Shown: piece by piece, positions 61,895-64,000 of the stretch
How the letters are laid out: each line of letters begins with the position of its first letter
Numbering within the stretch: the first letter of the stretch is position 1
Assembly: GCA_963781665.1 (NCBI GenBank)
Contig: CAWAGA010000002.1
Location: 3,534,001 to 3,598,000 of the forward strand
DNA from: JAJYIW01 sp963781665
GTDB taxonomy: Bacteria; Chloroflexota; Anaerolineae; Anaerolineales; Anaerolineaceae
DNA: 64,000 nucleotides
Direction of reading: 5' to 3'
The notes under the pieces: model-generated
The model's input: only the letters and a program-made list of their open reading frames with translations
Databases searched by the model: none
Told to the model about the DNA's origin: nothing
Position numbers and translations under genes: made by a program

Positions 61895-63070
61895 ATGTTT
61901 AATAAAAAATCAGTCACTGACATTGACGTAAATGGAAAACGCGTCCTGGTCAGGGTGGATTACAATGTACCCATCAAGGACGGCAAGGTAGGTGATGATA
62001 CTCGCATTCGCGCAGCGATGCCTACCCTCAATTATTTGCTCGAACATGATGCAGCTGTCATCTTGTGTTCGCATCTTGGCCGGCCGAAAGGCGGGCCAGA
62101 TCCCAAATACAGCCTGAAACCGGTAGCAGATTACCTGGCTCAACTAACCGGCAAACCGATCGCTTTTGCCTCAGATTGTATTGGACCGGTTGCAGAAGCA
62201 GCTGCTAAAGCCTTAAAACCGGGCGAAGTGCTGCTTCTGGAGAATACCCGTTTCCATCCGGAAGAAGAGAAGAACGATCCCCAGATGGCTCAAAAACTGG
62301 CTGCGCTGGCTGAGGTCTACGTTAATGATGCTTTTGGTTCGGCTCACCGAGCCCACGCCTCCACTGAAGGAGTCGCCAGGTATTTGCCCGGCGTAGCCGG
62401 CTTCCTCATGGAGAAAGAAATCCGCTACCTGGGAGCCGCGATTGCCAATCCCAAGCGGCCTTTCGTTACCATTCTGGGCGGAGCAAAAATCAGCGACAAA
62501 ATTGGTGTCATTCGAAATTTGTTAACCAAAGCCGACGCGATTCTTATCGGTGGAGGAATGGCCAACACCTTCTTCAAGGCTCAGGGTTACCCGGTGGGTG
62601 ATTCGTTGGTCGAAGATGAATCTTTGGAGACAGCCCGCGAGTTGTTGAAGGAAGCGACGACCAAACTGCGCCTCCCGGTCGATGTGGTAATCGCTGATAA
62701 ATTTGATGCGGAAGCGGAATCGAAAGCTATCCCCATGGGACCTGTTCCGGATGGTTGGCGAATCCTGGATATTGGCCCACAAACGGTCGTTTCCTACGGC
62801 AAAGTTATTAAGACTGCTGGAACGATCGTTTGGAATGGACCGATGGGCGTATTCGAGTTCCCTCGGTTTGCACAGGGTACATTCAGCGTGGCCCAGGCAG
62901 TGGCAGACAGCGACGCAGTAAGTATCATCGGCGGCGGGGATTCGGTAGCTGCCATCCAACAGTCAGGTCTGGTCGACAAGATAACCCATATTTCTACCGG
63001 TGGCGGGGCTTCTCTGGAAATGCTGGAAGGGATCGACCTCCCTGGTGTAGCAGCGTTACAGGATAAGTGA
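61895..63070 (+). CDS. pgk: phosphoglycerate kinase
   Basis: This ~391-residue enzyme converts 1,3-bisphosphoglycerate and ADP to 3-phosphoglycerate and ATP. It has RVLVRVDYNVPIKDGKV, CSHLGRPKGG, LLLENTRFHPEE, YVNDAFGSAHRAHAST, and the nucleotide-binding GGGDSVAAI and ISTGGGASLEML. The ATG at 61895 follows GGAGG; the frame opens earlier at 61862 but without support. tpiA starts 20 bases after the stop. Confidence 0.98.
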   Translation: MFNKKSVTDIDVNGKRVLVRVDYNVPIKDGKVGDDTRIRAAMPTLNYLLEHDAAVILCSHLGRPKGGPDPKYSLKPVADYLAQLTGKPIAFASDCIGPVAEAAAKALKPGEVLLLENTRFHPEEEKNDPQMAQKLAALAEVYVNDAFGSAHRAHASTEGVARYLPGVAGFLMEKEIRYLGAAIANPKRPFVTILGGAKISDKIGVIRNLLTKADAILIGGGMANTFFKAQGYPVGDSLVEDESLETARELLKEATTKLRLPVDVVIADKFDAEAESKAIPMGPVPDGWRILDIGPQTVVSYGKVIKTAGTIVWNGPMGVFEFPRFAQGTFSVAQAVADSDAVSIIGGGDSVAAIQQSGLVDKITHISTGGGASLEMLEGIDLPGVAALQDK

Positions 63071-63090
63071 TCGTCATTAAAGAGGACGTT

Positions 63091-63849
63091 ATGCGGAAAC
63101 CATTTGTTGCCGGCAATTGGAAGATGAACAAAACGATAGAGCAGGCGCGCCACCTGGTCACCGAGTTGGTGCCGGAGCTTGAAGTGGTTAAAGGGGTCGA
63201 TAAGGTCTTGTGCCCACCTTCCACTGCTTTGATGGCTATCTCAGCCATGCTGGTTGGTACTGATATCGGTTTAGGGGCTCAGAACATGCACTGGGAACCT
63301 TCCGGAGCATTTACCGGAGAAATGTCCCCCCAAATGGTTGCGGAGCTATGCCATTACGTCATTATCGGCCATTCAGAGCGTAGGACCTATTTCGGTGAAA
63401 CCGATGAGACGGTTAACCGTAAAGTAAAAGCGGCTTTGGATATCTCGTTAACCCCGATCGTATGCATTGGGGAGACCCTGGAACAGAATGAAGCCGGACA
63501 GACGGCCAATGTGATTTCTCACCAGATCCGAACCGGTTTCGCCGGGTTTTCGGCCGAGCAGGTCGAGCACCTGGTCATTGCCTATGAACCCATTTGGGCA
63601 ATTGGTACCGGGAAAGCGGCGACTGCTGAAGGTGCAAATGCAGTCTTAGCCGATGTGATCCGGCCAACATTAGCCAACCTTTTTGGAGTTGATACTGCCC
63701 AATCAGTGCGCATTTTGTACGGCGGATCGGTTTCCGCCGGCAATGCCGCCGAACTTTTCGCCCAACCAGATATCGATGGTGGGCTCGTTGGTGGGGCGTG
63801 TTTGAAAGCGCTTGATTTTATTAAGATCGTAAAAGCTGCCAAAAACTAG
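63091..63849 (+). CDS. tpiA: triose-phosphate isomerase
   Basis: This 252-residue TIM barrel interconverts dihydroxyacetone phosphate and glyceraldehyde-3-phosphate. It has the N-terminal FVAGNWKMNK (catalytic Lys), the histidine in IIGHSERRTYF, the catalytic glutamate in AYEPIWAIGTGKAAT, and YGGSVSAGNAAELF. The ATG at 63091 follows AGAGGA. It closes the gapA-pgk-tpiA operon. Confidence 0.98.
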   Translation: MRKPFVAGNWKMNKTIEQARHLVTELVPELEVVKGVDKVLCPPSTALMAISAMLVGTDIGLGAQNMHWEPSGAFTGEMSPQMVAELCHYVIIGHSERRTYFGETDETVNRKVKAALDISLTPIVCIGETLEQNEAGQTANVISHQIRTGFAGFSAEQVEHLVIAYEPIWAIGTGKAATAEGANAVLADVIRPTLANLFGVDTAQSVRILYGGSVSAGNAAELFAQPDIDGGLVGGACLKALDFIKIVKAAKN

Positions 63850-63855
63850 CAGTCG

Positions 63856-64000
63856 ATGAATGTTTCGAATTTCGATGGAATTGGGTGGCTCCTGCTGATG
63901 TTGGGGCCACTCATTTTATTACAACGCTTTCTTCATCGTGAGATTCAAGCGCTGCTTCTGATCCTGACCAGGCGGCCATCATTCACCATCGCTATTTTTT
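63856..64000 (+). CDS. start of a putative membrane site-2-type protease, cut by the window end
   Basis: An ATG six bases after tpiA opens a frame with no stop to the window edge. It reads NVSNFDGIGWLLLMLGPLI followed by LLQRFLHREIQALLLILTRR. The hydrophobic opening and the LHREIQALLLILTRR pattern resemble the N-terminus of M50/site-2-protease-like membrane proteins in Chloroflexota. Only 48 residues are visible and no zinc motif is reached, so this is tentative. Confidence 0.5.
   Translation, partial: MNVSNFDGIGWLLLMLGPLILLQRFLHREIQALLLILTRRPSFTIAIF

Noticed and set aside
1..64000. CRISPR arrays, prophage, integrases, insertion sequences
   Set aside because: I saw no regularly spaced repeats outside the cytochrome gene and no transposase, integrase, or phage structural protein among the coding regions.

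Overview
The window is a 64 kb piece of a bacterial chromosome of moderate GC content. It most probably comes from an uncultured member of the Chloroflexota, class Anaerolineae. This assignment is an inference from protein style: a tandem-permease ABC transporter, an APC transporter fused to universal-stress domains, an A/V-type ATPase instead of an F-type, a split 4Fe-4S/FAD/cytochrome b/multihaem cytochrome module, a GH3-like protein with a C-terminal membrane domain, and a CpXC protein. No rRNA is present. There is one tRNA (Gln, CTG anticodon). I saw no CRISPR array, phage or insertion sequence.

Layout. 0-1.5 kb: end of a GH78 alpha-L-rhamnosidase and a frameshifted rfbD (dTDP-rhamnose synthesis), with REP-like hairpins between them. 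1.6-7.9 kb: two-gene ABC importer (fused permease plus ATPase), an APC/USP transporter with a structured leader, and a short MscS channel. 7.9-11.9 kb: tRNA-Gln, an intrinsic terminator, glnS, then convergent ftsH. 12.2-21 kb: a nine-gene A/V-type ATPase operon (H-C-I-K-F-E-A-B-D). 21.3-23.3 kb: the relics of a molybdenum-hydroxylase locus (xdhC, coxG and a stub of the FAD subunit). 23.7-24.9 kb: queF and a YhhQ-type precursor transporter; tgt lies at 43.6 kb. 25.1-30.9 kb: otsA, a GT4 glycosyltransferase, otsB, and a GH3 beta-glucosidase. 31-36.4 kb: a leftward block (YbjQ, DUF6159-like membrane protein, GHMP kinase, proC, RlmI-like methyltransferase, UbiA prenyltransferase). 36.7-38.2 kb: malY/patB and convergent cspA. 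38.4-42.3 kb: an electron-transfer operon ending in a 21-haem cytochrome c. 42.8-50.6 kb: PstS-like lipoprotein, tgt, alr, recJ, GT2, an AAA ATPase, glycerophosphodiesterase. 50.6-59.2 kb: large membrane-anchored GH3-like protein, Ser/Thr kinase, FHA/winged-helix regulator, CpXC protein, histidine kinase, ROK kinase. 59.3-64 kb: yvcK, then gapA-pgk-tpiA and the start of a putative membrane metalloprotease.

How it fits together. The ATPase operon, the redox operon, the glycolytic trio and the ROK/YvcK pair are core energy and carbon metabolism. The trehalose genes, the APC/USP protein and MscS suggest osmotic and stress homeostasis. The redox operon is the most unusual content. It could carry electrons from a soluble flavoprotein through a membrane cytochrome b to a long, repetitive multihaem cytochrome outside the membrane.

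Sequence quality. Six genes are each broken by a single-base frame change, mostly in short A or T runs, while both halves stay well conserved. I read these mainly as homopolymer-length errors in the assembly, not as six real pseudogenes. The surviving frames and the inferred full gene spans are given so they can be rejoined.
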